Source of the DNA: Luzula sylvatica
Lineage: Eukaryota > Streptophyta > Magnoliopsida > Poales > Juncaceae
DNA: 64,000 nt
Reading direction: 5' to 3'
NCBI GenBank assembly: GCA_946800325.1
Contig: CAMPEJ010000009.1
Coordinates: forward strand, 422,396 to 486,395
Shown here: piece by piece, positions 11,801 through 27,400 of the stretch
Position numbering within the stretch: the stretch's first letter is position 1
Layout: every line of letters begins with the position of its first letter
Notes under the pieces: model-generated
Told to the model about the DNA's origin: nothing
The model's database searches: none
The model's input: only the letters and a program-made list of their open reading frames with translations
Position numbers and translations under genes: made by a program

Positions 11801-14800
11801 GTAAAAGATACGATTCAAATGATCTCAATATACGTTATTTGAACTCCCCAAAGCATAAACAGATTGTTTTGAATCGAAAAACAAACTTTCTTAGTGTTTG
11901 TAAATTTTGGTGAAATGTTATGTAGTAAAAGATACGATTCAAATGATCTCAAAATACGTTATTTGAACTCCCCAAAGCATAAACAGATTGTTTTGAATCG
12001 AAAAACAAACTTTCTTTGTGTTTGTAAATTTTGGTGAAATGTTATGTGGTAAAAGATACGATTCGAATAATCTAAAAATATGTTATTTGAACTCCCCAAA
12101 GCATAGACACATTGTTTTGAATCGAAAAACAAACTTTCTTAGTGTTTGTAAATTTTGGTGAAATGTTATGTAGTAAAAGATACGATTCAAATGATCTCAA
12201 AATACGTTATTTGAAATCCCCAAAGCATAAACAGATTGTTTTGAATCGAAAAACAAACTTTGTTAGTGTTTGTAAATTTTGGTGAAATGTTATGTAGTAA
12301 AAGATACGATTCAAATGATCTCAAAATACGTTATTTGAACTCCCCAAAACACAAACAGATTGTTTTGAATCGAAAAACAAACTTTCTTAGTGTTTGTAAA
12401 TTTTGGTGAAATGTTATGTGGTAAAAGATACGATTCGAATGATCTACAAATATGTTATTTGAACTCCCCAAAGCATAAACAAATTGTTTTGATTCGAAAA
12501 ACAAACTTTCTTAGTGTTTGTAAATTTTGGTGAAATGTTATGTAGTAAAAGATACGATTCAAATGATCTCAAAATACGTTATTTGAACTCCCCAAAGCAC
12601 AAACAGATTGTTTTGAATCGAAAAACAAACTTTCTTAGTGTTTGTAAATTTTGGTGAAATGTTATGTGGTAAAAGATACGATTCGAATGATCTACAAATA
12701 CTTTATTTGAACTCCCCAAAGCATAAACAGATTGTTTTGAATCGAAAAACAAACTTTCTTAGTGTTTGTAAATTTTGGTGAAATGTTATGTAGTAAAACA
12801 TACGATTCAAATGATCTCAAAATACGTTATTTGAACTCCCCAAAGCATAAACAGATTGTTTTGAATCGAAAAACAAACTTTCTTAGTGTTTGTAAATTTT
12901 GGTGAAATGTTATGTGGTAAAAGATACGATTCAAATGATCTCAAAATACGTTATTTGAACTCCCCAAAGCATAAACAAATTGTTTTGAATCGAAAAACAA
13001 ACTTTCTTAGTGTTTGTAATTTTTTGTGAAATGTTATGTGGTAAAAGATACGATTCCAATGATCTCAAAATACGTTATTTGAACTCCCCAAAGCATAAAC
13101 AGATTGTTTTGAATCGAAAAACAAACTTTCTTAGTGTTTGTAAATTTTGGTGAAATGTTATGTAGTAAAAGATACGATTCAAATGATCTCAAAATACGTT
13201 ATTTGAACTCCCCAAAGCATAAACAGATTGTTTTGAATCGAAAAACAAACTTTCTTTGTGTTTGTAAATTTTGGTGAAATGTTATGTGGTAAAAGATACG
13301 ATTCGAATAATCTAAAAATATGTTATTTGAACTCCCCAAAGCATAGACACATTGTTTTGAATCGAAAAACAAACTTTCTTAGTGTTTGTAAATTTTGGTG
13401 AAATGTTATGTAGTAAAAGATACGATTCAAATGATCTCAAAATACGTTATTTGAAATCCCCAAAGCATAAACAGATTGTTTTGAATCGAAAAACAAACTT
13501 TCTTAGTGTTTGTAAATTTTGGTGAAATGTTATGTGGTAAAAGATACGATTCAAATGTTCTCAAAATACATTATTTGAACTCCCCAAAGCAGAAACAGAT
13601 TGTTTTGAATCGAAAAACAAACTTTCTTAGTGTTTGTAAATTTTGGTGAAATGTTATGTAGTAAAAGATACGATTCAAATGATCTCAAAATACGTTATTT
13701 GAACTCCCCAAAGCATAAACAGATTGTTTTGAATCGAAAAACAAACTTTCTTAGTGTTTGTAAATTTTGGTGAAATGTTATGTAGTAAAAGATACGATTC
13801 CAATGATCTCAAAATACGTTATTTGAACTCCCCAAAGCATAAACAGATTGTTTTGAATCGAAAAACAAACTTTCTTAGTGTTTGTAAATTTTGGTGAAAT
13901 GTTATGTGGTAAAAGATACGATTCGAATGATCTACAAATACTTTATTTGAACTCCCCAAAGCATAAACAGATTGTTTTGAATCGAAATTTAAACTTTCTT
14001 AGTGTTTGTAAATTTTGGTGAAATGTTATGTGGTAAAAGATACGATTCAAATGATCTCAAAATACGTTATTTGAAATCCCCAAAGCATAAACAGATTGTT
14101 TTGAATCGAAAAACAAACTTTCTTAGTGTTTGTAAAGTTTGGTGAAATGTTATGTGGTAAAAGATACGATTCAAATGATCTCAAAATAAGTTATTTGAAC
14201 TCCCCAAAGCATAAACAGATTGTTTTGAATCGAAAAACACACTTTCTTAGTGTTTGTAAATTTTGGTGAAATGTTATGTAGTAAAAGATACGATTCCAAT
14301 GATCTCAAAATACGTTATTTGAACTCCCCAAAGCATAAACAGATTGTTTTGAATCGAAAAACAAACTTTCTTAGTGTTTGTAAATTTTGGTGAAATGTTA
14401 TGTGGTAAAAGATACGATTCAAATGATCTCAAAATACGTTATTTGAACTCCCCAAAGCATAAACAGATTGTTTTGAATCGAAAAACAAACTTTCTTAGTG
14501 TTTGTAAATTTTGGTGAAATGTTATGTGGTAAAAGATACGATTCAAATGATCTCAATATACGTTATTTGAAATCCCCAAAGCATAAACAGATTGTTTTGA
14601 ATCGAAAAACAAACTTTCTTAGTGTATGTAAATTTTGGTGAAATGTTATGTGGTAAAAGATACGATTCAAATGATCTCAAAATACATTATTTGAACTCCC
14701 CAAAGCAGAAACAGATTGTTTTGAATCGAAAAACAAACTTTCTTAGTGTTTGTAAATTTTGGTGAAATGTTATGTAGTAAAAGATACGATTCAAATGATC

Positions 14801-17800
14801 TCAAAATACGTTATTTGAACTCCCCAAAACACAAACAGATTGTTTTGAATCGAAAAACAAACTTTCTTAGTGTTTGTAAATTTTGGTGAAATGTTATGTG
14901 GTAAAAGATACGATTCGAATGATCTACAAATATGTTATTTGAACTCCCCAAAGCATAAACAAATTGTTTTGATTCGAAAAACAAACTTTCTTAGTGTTTG
15001 TAAATTTTGGTGAAATGTTATGTAGTAAAAGATACGATTCAAATGATCTCAAAATACGTTATTTGAACTCCCCAAAGCACAAACAGATTGTTTTGAATCG
15101 AAAAACAAAATTTCTTAGTGTTTGTAAATTTTGGTGAAATGTTATGTGGTAAAAGATACGATTCGAATGATCTACAAATATGTTATTTGAACTCCCCAAA
15201 GCATAAACAAATTGTTTTGATTCGAAAAACAAACTTTCTTAGTGTTTGTAAATTTTGGTGAAATGTTATGTAGTAAAAGATACGATTCCAATGATCTCAA
15301 AATACGTTATTTGAACTCCCCAAAGCATAAATAGATTGTTTTGAATCGAAAATTAAACTTTCTTAGTGTTTGTAAATTTTGGTGAAATGTTATGTGGTAA
15401 AAGATACGATTCAAATGATCTCAAAATACGTTATTTGAAATCCCCAAAGCATAAACAGATTGTTTTGAATCGAAAAACAAACTTTCTTAGTGTTTGTAAA
15501 TTTTGGTGAAATGTTATGTAGTAAAAGATACGATTCAAATGATCTCAAAATACGTTATTTGAAATCCCCAAAGCATAAACAGATTGTTTTGAATCGAAAA
15601 ACAAACTTTCTTAGTGTTTGTAAATTTTGGTGAAATGTTATGTGGTAAAAGATACGATTCAAATGATCTCAAAATACATTATTTGAACTCCCCAAAGCAG
15701 AAACAGATTGTTTTGAATCGAAAAACAAACTTTCTTAGTGTTTGTAAATTTTGGTGAAATGTTATGTAGTAAAAGATACGATTCAAATGATCTCAAAATA
15801 CGTTATTTGAACTCCCCAAAGCATAAACAGATTGTTTTGAATCGAAAAACAAACTTTCTTAGTGTTTGTAAATTTTGGTGAAATGTTATGTAGTAAAAGA
15901 TACGATTCCAATGATCTCAATATACGTTATTTGAACTCCCCAAAGCATAAACAGATTGTTTTGAATCGAAAAACAAACTTTCTTAGTGTTTGTAAATTTT
16001 GGTGAAATGTTATGTGGTAAAAGATACGATTCAAATGATCTCAAAATACGTTATTTGAACTCCCCAAAGCATAAACAGATTGTTTTGAATCGAAAAACAA
16101 ACTTTCTTAGTGTCTGTAAATTTTGGTGAAATGTTATGTGGTAAAAGATACGATTCAAATGATCTCAATATACGTTATTTGAACTCCCCAAAGCATAAAC
16201 AGATTGTTTTGAATCGAAAAACAAACTTTCTTAGTGTTTGTAAATTTTGGTGAAATGTTATGTAGTAAAAGATACGATTCAAATGATCTCAAAATACGTT
16301 ATTTGAACTCCCCAAAGCATAAACAGATTGTTTTGAATCGAAAAACAAACTTTCTTTGTGTTTGTAAATTTTGGTGAAATGTTATGTGGTAAAAGATACG
16401 ATTCGAATAATCTAAAAATATGTTATTTGAACTCCCCAAAGCATAGACACATTGTTTTGAATCGAAAAACAAACTTTCTTAGTGTTTGTAAATTTTGGTG
16501 AAATGTTATGTAGTAAAAGATACGATTCAAATGATCTCAAAATACGTTATTTGAAATCCCCAAAGCATAAACAGATTGTTTTGAATCGAAAAACAAACTT
16601 TGTTAGTGTTTGTAAATTTTGGTGAAATGTTATGTAGTAAAAGATACGATTCAAATGATCTCAAAATACGTTATTTGAACTCCCCAAAACACAAACAGAT
16701 TGTTTTGAATCGAAAAACAAACTTTCTTAGTGTTTGTAAATTTTGGTGAAATGTTATGTGGTAAAAGATACGATTCGAATGATCTACAAATATGTTATTT
16801 GAACTCCCCAAAGCATAAACAAATTGTTTTGATTCGAAAAACAAACTTTCTTAGTGTTTGTAAATTTTGGTGAAATGTTATGTAGTAAAAGATACGATTC
16901 AAATGATCTCAAAATACGTTATTTGAACTCCCCAAAGCACAAACAGATTGTTTTGAATCGAAAAACAAACTTTCTTAGTGTTTGTAAATTTTGGTGAAAT
17001 GTTATGTGGTAAAAGATACGATTCGAATGATCTACAAATACTTTATTTGAACTCCCCAAAGCATAAACAGATTGTTTTGAATCGAAAAACAAACTTTCTT
17101 AGTGTTTGTAAATTTTGGTGAAATGTTATGTAGTAAAACATACGATTCAAATGATCTCAAAATACGTTATTTGAACTCCCCAAAGCATAAACAGATTGTT
17201 TTGAATCGAAAAACAAACTTTCTTAGTGTTTGTAAATTTTGGTGAAATGTTATGTGGTAAAAGATACGATTCAAATGATCTCAAAATACGTTATTTGAAC
17301 TCCCCAAAGCATAAACAAATTGTTTTGAATCGAAAAACAAACTTTCTTAGTGTTTGTAATTTTTTGTGAAATGTTATGTGGTAAAAGATACGATTCCAAT
17401 GATCTCAAAATACGTTATTTGAACTCCCCAAAGCATAAACAGATTGTTTTGAATCGAAAAACAAACTTTCTTAGTGTTTGTAAATTTTGGTGAAATGTTA
17501 TGTAGTAAAAGATACGATTCAAATGATCTCAAAATACGTTATTTGAACTCCCCAAAGCATAAACAGATTGTTTTGAATCGAAAAACAAACTTTCTTTGTG
17601 TTTGTAAATTTTGGTGAAATGTTATGTGGTAAAAGATACGATTCGAATAATCTAAAAATATGTTATTTGAACTCCCCAAAGCATAGACACATTGTTTTGA
17701 ATCGAAAAACAAACTTTCTTAGTGTTTGTAAATTTTGGTGAAATGTTATGTAGTAAAAGATACGATTCAAATGATCTCAAAATACGTTATTTGAAATCCC

Positions 17801-18848
17801 CAAAGCATAAACAGATTGTTTTGAATCGAAAAACAAACTTTCTTAGTGTTTGTAAATTTTGGTGAAATGTTATGTGGTAAAAGATACGATTCAAATGTTC
17901 TCAAAATACATTATTTGAACTCCCCAAAGCAGAAACAGATTGTTTTGAATCGAAAAACAAACTTTCTTAGTGTTTGTAAATTTTGGTGAAATGTTATGTA
18001 GTAAAAGATACGATTCAAATGATCTCAAAATACGTTATTTGAACTCCCCAAAGCATAAACAGATTGTTTTGAATCGAAAAACAAACTTTCTTAGTGTTTG
18101 TAAATTTTGGTGAAATGTTATGTAGTAAAAGATACGATTCCAATGATCTCAAAATACGTTATTTGAACTCCCCAAAGCATAAACAGATTGTTTTGAATCG
18201 AAAAACAAACTTTCTTAGTGTTTGTAAATTTTGGTGAAATGTTATGTGGTAAAAGATACGATTCGAATGATCTACAAATACTTTATTTGAACTCCCCAAA
18301 GCATAAACAGATTGTTTTGAATCGAAATTTAAACTTTCTTAGTGTTTGTAAATTTTGGTGAAATGTTATGTGGTAAAAGATACGATTCAAATGATCTCAA
18401 AATACGTTATTTGAAATCCCCAAAGCATAAACAGATTGTTTTGAATCGAAAAACAAACTTTCTTAGTGTTTGTAAAGTTTGGTGAAATGTTATGTGGTAA
18501 AAGATACGATTCAAATGATCTCAAAATAAGTTATTTGAACTCCCCAAAGCATAAACAGATTGTTTTGAATCGAAAAACACACTTTCTTAGTGTTTGTAAA
18601 TTTTGGTGAAATGTTATGTAGTAAAAGATACGATTCCAATGATCTCAAAATACGTTATTTGAACTCCCCAAAGCATAAACAGATTGTTTTGAATCGAAAA
18701 ACAAACTTTCTTAGTGTTTGTAAATTTTGGTGAAATGTTATGTGGTAAAAGATACGATTCAAATGATCTCAAAATACGTTATTTGAACTCCCCAAAGCAT
18801 AAACAGATTGTTTTGAATCGAAAAACAAACTTTCTTAGTGTTTGTAAA
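8805..18848. repeat. 35-monomer (4340 bp) tandem HOR, about 2.3 copies
   Basis: Copies are 8805-13144, 13145-17484 and a partial 17485-18848. Rare marks recur exactly 4340 bp apart: GTATG at 10281/14621, GTCTG at 11771/16111, AAATGTTC at 13551/17891, and the g monomers at 9797/14137/18477. The second unit and the partial third share marks the first lacks, such as AAATGTTC, so the latest duplication involved the later copies. Homology stops at 18849, where a GAAC monomer replaces the GAAAT one at 14509. The left end overlaps the 33-monomer unit because both share the same base order. Confidence 0.87.
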
Positions 18849-19096
18849 TTTTGGTGAAATGTTATGTGGTAAAAGATACGATTCAAATGATCTCAATATA
18901 CGTTATTTGAACTCCCCAAAGCATAAACAGATTGTTTTGAATCGAAAAACAAACTTTCTTAGTGTTTGTAAATTTTGGTGAAATGTTATGTAGTAAAACA
19001 TACGATTCAAATGATCTCAAAATACGTTATTTGAACTCCCCAAAGCATAAACAGATTGTTTTGAATCGAAAAACAAACTTTCTTAGTGTATGTAAA

Positions 19097-20832
19097 TTTT
19101 GGTGAAATGTTATGTGGTAAAAGATACGATTCAAATGATCTCTAAATACGTTATTTGAACTCCCCAAAGCATAAACAAATTGTTTTGAATCGAAAAACAA
19201 ACTTTCTTAGTGTTTGTAATTTTTTGTGAAATGTTATGTGGTAAAAGATACGATTCCAATGATCTCAAAATACGTTATTTGAACTCCCCAAAGCATAAAC
19301 AGATTGTTTTGAATCGAAAAACAAACTTTCTTAGTGTTTGTAAATTTTGGTGAAATGTTATGTAGTAAAAGATACGATTCAAATGATCTCAAAATACGTT
19401 ATTTGAACTCCCCAAAGCATAAACAGATTGTTTTGAATCGAAAAACAAACTTTCTTTGTGTTTGTAAATTTTGGTGAAATGTTATGTGGTAAAAGATACG
19501 ATTCGAATAATCTAAAAATATGTTATTTGAACTCCCCAAAGCATAGACACATTGTTTTGAATCGAAAAACAAACTTTCTTAGTGTTTGTAAATTTTGGTG
19601 AAATGTTATGTAGTAAAAGATACGATTCAAATGATCTCAAAATACGTTATTTGAAATCCCCAAAGCATAAACAGATTGTTTTGAATCGAAAAACAAACTT
19701 TCTTAGTGTTTGTAAATTTTGGTGAAATGTTATGTGGTAAAAGATACGATTCAAATGATCTCAAAATACATTATTTGAACTCCCCAAAGCAGAAACAGAT
19801 TGTTTTGAATCGAAAAACAAACTTTCTTAGTGTTTGTAAATTTTGGTGAAATGTTATGTAGTAAAAGATACGATTCAAATGATCTCAAAATACGTTATTT
19901 GAACTCCCCAAAGCATAAACAGATTGTTTTGAATCGAAAAACAAACTTTCTTAGTGTATGTAAATTTTGGTGAAATGTTATGTGGTAAAAGATACGATTC
20001 AAATGATCTCTAAATACGTTATTTGAACTCCCCAAAGCATAAACAAATTGTTTTGAATCGAAAAACAAACTTTCTTAGTGTTTGTAATTTTTTGTGAAAT
20101 GTTATGTGGTAAAAGATACGATTCCAATGATCTCAAAATACGTTATTTGAACTCCCCAAAGCATAAACAGATTGTTTTGAATCGAAAAACAAACTTTCTT
20201 AGTGTTTGTAAATTTTGGTGAAATGTTATGTAGTAAAAGATACGATTCAAATGATCTCAAAATACGTTATTTGAACTCCCCAAAGCATAAACAGATTGTT
20301 TTGAATCGAAAAACAAACTTTCTTTGTGTTTGTAAATTTTGGTGAAATGTTATGTGGTAAAAGATACGATTCGAATAATCTAAAAATATGTTATTTGAAC
20401 TCCCCAAAGCATAGACACATTGTTTTGAATCGAAAAACAAACTTTCTTAGTGTTTGTAAATTTTGGTGAAATGTTATGTAGTAAAAGATACGATTCAAAT
20501 GATCTCAAAATACGTTATTTGAAATCCCCAAAGCATAAACAGATTGTTTTGAATCGAAAAACAAACTTTCTTAGTGTTTGTAAATTTTGGTGAAATGTTA
20601 TGTGGTAAAAGATACGATTCAAATGATCTCAAAATACATTATTTGAACTCCCCAAAGCAGAAACAGATTGTTTTGAATCGAAAAACAAACTTTCTTAGTG
20701 TTTGTAAATTTTGGTGAAATGTTATGTAGTAAAAGATACGATTCAAATGATCTCAAAATACGTTATTTGAACTCCCCAAAGCATAAACAGATTGTTTTGA
20801 ATCGAAAAACAAACTTTCTTAGTGTTTGTAAA
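19097..20832. repeat. Tandem 7-monomer (868 bp) HOR, two copies
   Basis: The order s v a K o E a is present at 19097-19964 and again at 19965-20832. The a monomer ending the first copy (19841-19964) finishes GTGTATG, a mark normally seen on the q monomer that precedes s. It is therefore probably a chimera of a and q marking the exchange point. The rest of the two copies looks the same by eye. Confidence 0.8.
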
Positions 20833-21452
20833 TTTTGGTGAAATGTTATGTAGTAAAAGATACGATTCCAATGATCTCAAAATACGTTATTTGAACTCCC
20901 CAAAGCATAAACAGATTGTTTTGAATCGAAAAACAAACTTTCTTAGTGTTTGTAAATTTTGGTGAAATGTTATGTGGTAAAAGATACGATTCGAATGATC
21001 TACAAATACTTTATTTGAACTCCCCAAAGCATAAACAGATTGTTTTGAATCGAAATTTAAACTTTCTTAGTGTTTGTAAATTTTGGTGAAATGTTATGTG
21101 GTAAAAGATACGATTCAAATGATCTCAAAATACGTTATTTGAAATCCCCAAAGCATAAACAGATTGTTTTGAATCGAAAAACAAACTTTCTTAGTGTTTG
21201 TAAAGTTTGGTGAAATGTTATGTGGTAAAAGATACGATTCAAATGATCTCAAAATAAGTTATTTGAACTCCCCAAAGCATAAACAGATTGTTTTGAATCG
21301 AAAAACACACTTTCTTAGTGTTTGTAAATTTTGGTGAAATGTTATGTAGTAAAAGATACGATTCCAATGATCTCAAAATACGTTATTTGAACTCCCCAAA
21401 GCATAAACAGATTGTTTTGAATCGAAAAACAAACTTTCTTAGTGTTTGTAAA

Positions 21453-24400
21453 TTTTGGTGAAATGTTATGTGGTAAAAGATACGATTCAAATGATCTCAA
21501 AATACGTTATTTGAACTCCCCAAAGCATAAACAGATTGTTTTGAATCGAAAAACAAACTTTCTTAGTGTTTGTAAATTTTGGTGAAATGTTATGTGGTAA
21601 AAGATACGATTCAAATGATCTCAATATACGTTATTTGAACTCCCCAAAGCATAAACAGATTGTTTTGAATCGAAAAACAAACTTTCTTAGTGTTTGTAAA
21701 TTTTGGTGAAATGTTATGTAGTAAAACATACGATTCAAATGATCTCAAAATACGTTATTTGAACTCCCCAAAGCATAAACAGATTGTTTTGAATCGAAAA
21801 ACAAACTTTCTTAGTGTATGTAAATTTTGGTGAAATGTTATGTGGTAAAAGATACGATTCAAATGATCTCTAAATACGTTATTTGAACTCCCCAAAGCAT
21901 AAACAAATTGTTTTGAATCGAAAAACAAACTTTCTTAGTGTTTGTAATTTTTTGTGAAATGTTATGTGGTAAAAGATACGATTCCAATGATCTCAAAATA
22001 CGTTATTTGAACTCCCCAAAGCATAAACAGATTGTTTTGAATCGAAAAACAAACTTTCTTAGTGTTTGTAAATTTTGGTGAAATGTTATGTAGTAAAAGA
22101 TACGATTCAAATGATCTCAAAATACGTTATTTGAACTCCCCAAAGCACAAACAGATTGTTTTGAATCGAAAAACAAACTTTCTTAGTGTTTGTAAATTTT
22201 GGTGAAATGTTATGTGGTAAAAGATATGATTCGAATGATCTACAAATATGTTATTTGAACTCCCCAAAGCATAAACAAATTGTTTTGATTCGAAAAACAA
22301 ACTTTCTTAGTGTTTGTAAATTTTGGTGAAATGTTATGTAGTAAAAGATACGATTCAAATGATCTCAAAATACGTTATTTGAACTCCCCAAAGCATAAAC
22401 AGATTGTTTTGAATCGAAAATTAAACTTTCTTAGTGTTTGTAAATTTTGGTGAAATGTTATGTGGTAAAAGATACGATTCAAATGATCTCAAAATACGTT
22501 ATTTGAAATCCCCAAAGCATAAACAGATTGTTTTGAATCGAAAAACAAACTTTCTTAGTGTTTGTAAATTTTGGTGAAATGTTATGTAGTAAAAGATACG
22601 ATTCAAATGATCTCAAAATACGTTATTTGAAATCCCCAAAGCATAAACAGATTGTTTTGAATCGAAAAACAAACTTTCTTAGTGTTTGTAAATTTTGGTG
22701 AAATGTTATGTGGTAAAAGATACGATTCAAATGATCTCAAAATACATTATTTGAACTCCCCAAAGCAGAAACAGATTGTTTTGAATCGAAAAACAAACTT
22801 TCTTAGTGTTTGTAAATTTTGGTGAAATGTTATGTAGTAAAAGATACGATTCAAATGATCTCAAAATACGTTATTTGAACTCCCCAAAGCATAAACAGAT
22901 TGTTTTGAATCGAAAAACAAACTTTGTTAGTGTTTGTAAATTTTGGTGAAATGTTATGTAGTAAAAGATACGATTCCAATGATCTCAAAATACGTCATTT
23001 GAACTCCCCAAAGCATAAACAGATTGTTTTGAATCGAAAAACAAACTTTCTTAGTGTTTGTAAATTTTGGTGAAATGTTATGTGGTAAAAGATACGATTC
23101 GAATGATCTACAAATACTTTATTTGAACTCCCCAAAGCATAAACAGATTGTTTTGAATCGAAATTTAAACTTTCTTAGTGTTTGTAAATTTTGGTGAAAT
23201 GTTATGTGGTAAAAGATACGATTCAAATGATCTCAAAATACGTTATTTGAAATCCCCAAAGCATAAACAGATTGTTTTGAATCGAAAAACAAACTTTCTT
23301 AGTGTTTGTAAAGTTTGGTGAAATGTTATGTGGTAAAAGATACGATTCAAATGATCTCAAAATAAGTTATTTGAACTCCCCAAAGCATAAACAGATTGTT
23401 TTGAATCGAAAAACACACTTTCTTAGTGTTTGTAAATTTTGGTGAAATGTTATGTAGTAAAAGATACGATTCCAATGATCTCAAAATACGTTATTTGAAC
23501 TCCCCAAAGCATAAACAGATTGTTTTGAATCGAAAAACAAACTTTCTTAGTGTTTGTAAATTTTGGTGAAATGTTATGTGGTAAAAGATACGATTCAAAT
23601 GATCTCAAAATACGTTATTTGAACTCCCCAAAGCATAAACAGATTGTTTTGAATCGAAAAACAAACTTTCTTAGTGTTTGTAAATTTTGGTGAAATGTTA
23701 TGTGGTAAAAGATACGATTCAAATGATCTCAATATACGTTATTTGAACTCCCCAAAGCATAAACAGATTGTTTTGAATCGAAAAACAAACTTTCTTAGTG
23801 TTTGTAAATTTTGGTGAAATGTTACGTAGTAAAAGATACGATTCAAATGATCTCAAAATACGTTATTTGAACTCCCCAAAGCATAAACAGATTGTTTTGA
23901 ATCGAAAAACAAACTTTCTTAGTGTTTGTAAATTTTGGTGAAATGTTATGTGGTAAAAGATACGATTTGAATGATCTAAAAATATGTTATTTGAACTCCC
24001 CAAAGCATAGACAAATTGTTTTGAATCGAAAAACAAACTTTCTTAGTGTTTGTAAATTTTGGTGAAATGTTATGTAGTAAAACATACGATTCAAATGATC
24101 TCAAAATACGTTATTTGAACTCCCCAAAGCATAAACAGATTGTTTTGAATCGAAAAACAAACTTTCTTAGTGTATGTAAATTTTGGTGAAATGTTATGTG
24201 GTAAAAGATACGATTCAAATGATCTCTAAATACGTTATTTGAACTCCCCAAAGCATAAACAAATTGTTTTGAATCGAAAAACAAACTTTCTTAGTGTTTG
24301 TAATTTTTTGTGAAATGTTATGTGGTAAAAGATACGATTCCAATGATCTCAAAATACGTTATTTGAACTCCCCAAAGCACAAACAGATTGTTTTGAATCG

Positions 24401-27400
24401 AAAAACAAACTTTCTTAGTGTTTGTAAATTTTGGTGAAATGTTATGTGGTAAAAGATACGATTCGAATGATCTACAAATATGTTATTTGAACTCCCAAAA
24501 GCATAAACAAATTGTTTTGATTCGAAAAACAAACTTTCTTAGTGTTTGTAAATTTTGGTGAAATGTTATGTAGTAAAAGATACGATTCAAATGATCTCAA
24601 AATACGTTATTTGAACTCCCCAAAGCATAAACAGATTGTTTTGAATCGAAAAACAAACTTTCTTAGTGTTTGTAAATTTTGGTGAAATGTTATGTAGTAA
24701 AAGATACGATTCAAATGATCTCAAAATACGTTATTTGAACTCCCCAAAGCACAAACAGATTGTTTTGAATCGAAAAACAAACTTTCTTAGTGTTTGTAAA
24801 TTTTGGTGAAATGTTATGTGGTAAAAGATACGATTCGAATGATCTACAAATATGTTATTTGAACTCCCAAAAGCATAAACAAATTGTTTTGATTCGAAAA
24901 ACAAACTTTCTTAGTGTTTGTAAATTTTGGTGAAATGTTATGTAGTAAAAGATACGATTCAAATGATCTCAAAATACGTTATTTGAACTCCCCAAAGCAT
25001 AAACAGATTGTTTTGAATCGAAAAACAAACTTTCTTAGTGTTTGTAAATTTTGGTGAAATGTTATGTGGTAAAAGATACGATTCAAATGATCTCAAAATA
25101 CGTTATTTGAACTCCCCAAAGCATAAACAGATTGTTTTGAATCGAAAAACAAACTTTCTTAGTGTTTGTAAATTTTGGTGAAATGTTATGTGGTAAAAGA
25201 TACGATTCAAATGATCTCAATATACGTTATTTGAACTCCCCAAAGCATAAACAGATTGTTTTGAATCGAAAAACAAACTTTCTTAGTGTTTGTAAATTTT
25301 GGTGAAATGTTATGTAGTAAAACATACGATTCAAATGATCTCAAAATACGTTATTTGAACTCCCCAAAGCATAAACAGATTGTTTTGAATCGAAAAACAA
25401 ACTTTCTTAGTGTATGTAAATTTTGGTGAAATGTTATGTGGTAAAAGATACGATTCAAATGATCTCTAAATACGTTATTTGAACTCCCCAAAGCATAAAC
25501 AAATTGTTTTGAATCGAAAAACAAACTTTCTTAGTGTTTGTAATTTTTTGTGAAATGTTATGTGGTAAAAGATACGATTCCAATGATCTCAAAATACGTT
25601 ATTTGAACTCCCCAAAGCATAAACAGATTGTTTTGAATCGAAAAACAAACTTTCTTAGTGTTTGTAAATTTTGGTGAAATGTTATGTAGTAAAAGATACG
25701 ATTCAAATGATCTCAAAATACGTTATTTGAACTCCCCAAAGCACAAACAGATTGTTTTGAATCGAAAAACAAACTTTCTTAGTGTTTGTAAATTTTGGTG
25801 AAATGTTATGTGGTAAAAGATATGATTCGATTGATCTACAAATATGTTATTTGAACTCCCCAAAGCATAAACAAATTGTTTTGATTCGAAAAACAAACTT
25901 TCTTAGTGTTTGTAAATTTTGGTGAAATGTTATGTAGTAAAAGATACGATTCAAATGATCTCAAAATACGTTATTTGAACTCCCCAAAGCATAAACAGAT
26001 TGTTTTGAATCGAAAATTAAACTTTCTTAGTGTTTGTAAATTTTGGTGAAATGTTATGTGGTAAAAGATACGATTCAAATGATCTCAAAATACGTTATTT
26101 GAAATCCCCAAAGCATAAACAGATTGTTTTGAATCGAAAAACAAACTTTCTTAGTGTTTGTAAATTTTGGTGAAATGTTATGTAGTAAAAGATACGATTC
26201 AAATGATCTCAAAATACGTTATTTGAAATCCCCAGAGCATAAACAGATTGTTTTGAATCGAAAAACAAACTTTCTTAGTGTTTGTAAATTTTGGTGAAAT
26301 GTTATGTGGTAAAAGATACGATTCAAATGATCTCAAAATACATTATTTGAACTCCCCAAAGCAGAAACAGATTGTTTTGAATCGAAAAACAAACTTTCTT
26401 AGTGTTTGTAAATTTTGGTGAAATGTTATGTAGTAAAAGATACGATTCAAATGATCTCAAAATACGTTATTTGAACTCCCCAAAGCATAAACAGATTGTT
26501 TTGAATCGAAAAACAAACTTTGTTAGTGTTTGTAAATTTTGGTGAAATGTTATGTAGTAAAAGATACGATTCCAATGATCTCAAAATACGTCATTTGAAC
26601 TCCCCAAAGCATAAACAGATTGTTTTGAATCGAAAAACAAACTTTCTTAGTGTTTGTAAATTTTGGTGAAATGTTATGTGGTAAAATATACGATTCGAAT
26701 GATCTACAAATACTTTATTTGAACTCCCCAAAGCATAAACAGATTGTTTTGAATCGAAATTTAAACTTTCTTAGTGTTTGTAAATTTTGGTGAAATGTTA
26801 TGTGGTAAAAGATACGATTCAAATGATCTCAAAATAAGTTATTTGAAATCCCCAAAGCATAAACAGATTGTTTTGAATCGAAAAACAAACTTTCTTAGTG
26901 TTTGTAAAGTTTGGTGAAATGTTATGTGGTAAAAGATACGATTCAAATGATCTCAAAATAAGTTATTTGAACTCCCCAAAGCATAAACAGATTGTTTTGA
27001 ATCGAAAAACACACTTTCTTAGTGTTTGTAAATTTTGGTGAAATGTTATGTAGTAAAAGATACGATTCCAATGATCTCAAAATACGTTATTTGAACTCCC
27101 CAAAGCATAAACAGATTGTTTTGAATCGAAAAACAAACTTTCTTAGTGTTTGTAAATTTTGGTGAAATGTTATGTGGTAAAAGATACGATTCAAATGATC
27201 TCAAAATACGTTATTTGAACTCCCCAAAGCATAAACAGATTGTTTTGAATCGAAAAACAAACTTTCTTAGTGTTTGTAAATTTTGGTGAAATGTTATGTG
27301 GTAAAAGATACGATTCAAATGATCTCAATATACGTTATTTGAACTCCCCAAAGCATAAACAGATTGTTTTGAATCGAAAAACAAACTTTCTTAGTGTTTG

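Larger units (their letters stand above)
4341..12276. repeat. 33-monomer (4092 bp) tandem HOR, about 1.9 copies
   Basis: Monomers from 4341 align with those from 8433 at an offset of 4092 bp. Matching marks include the K monomers at 4837/8929, the g monomers at 5705/9797, and the CCAAT plus AATATA monomers at 7441/11533. The order agrees until 8184/12276, where an E monomer at 8185 faces an h monomer at 12277. On the left, the monomers at 4217 and 8309 differ. The copies are not identical: for example AGTGTATG at 10281 faces AGTGTTTG, and GATATG near 7840 is private to the first copy. Confidence 0.82.
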
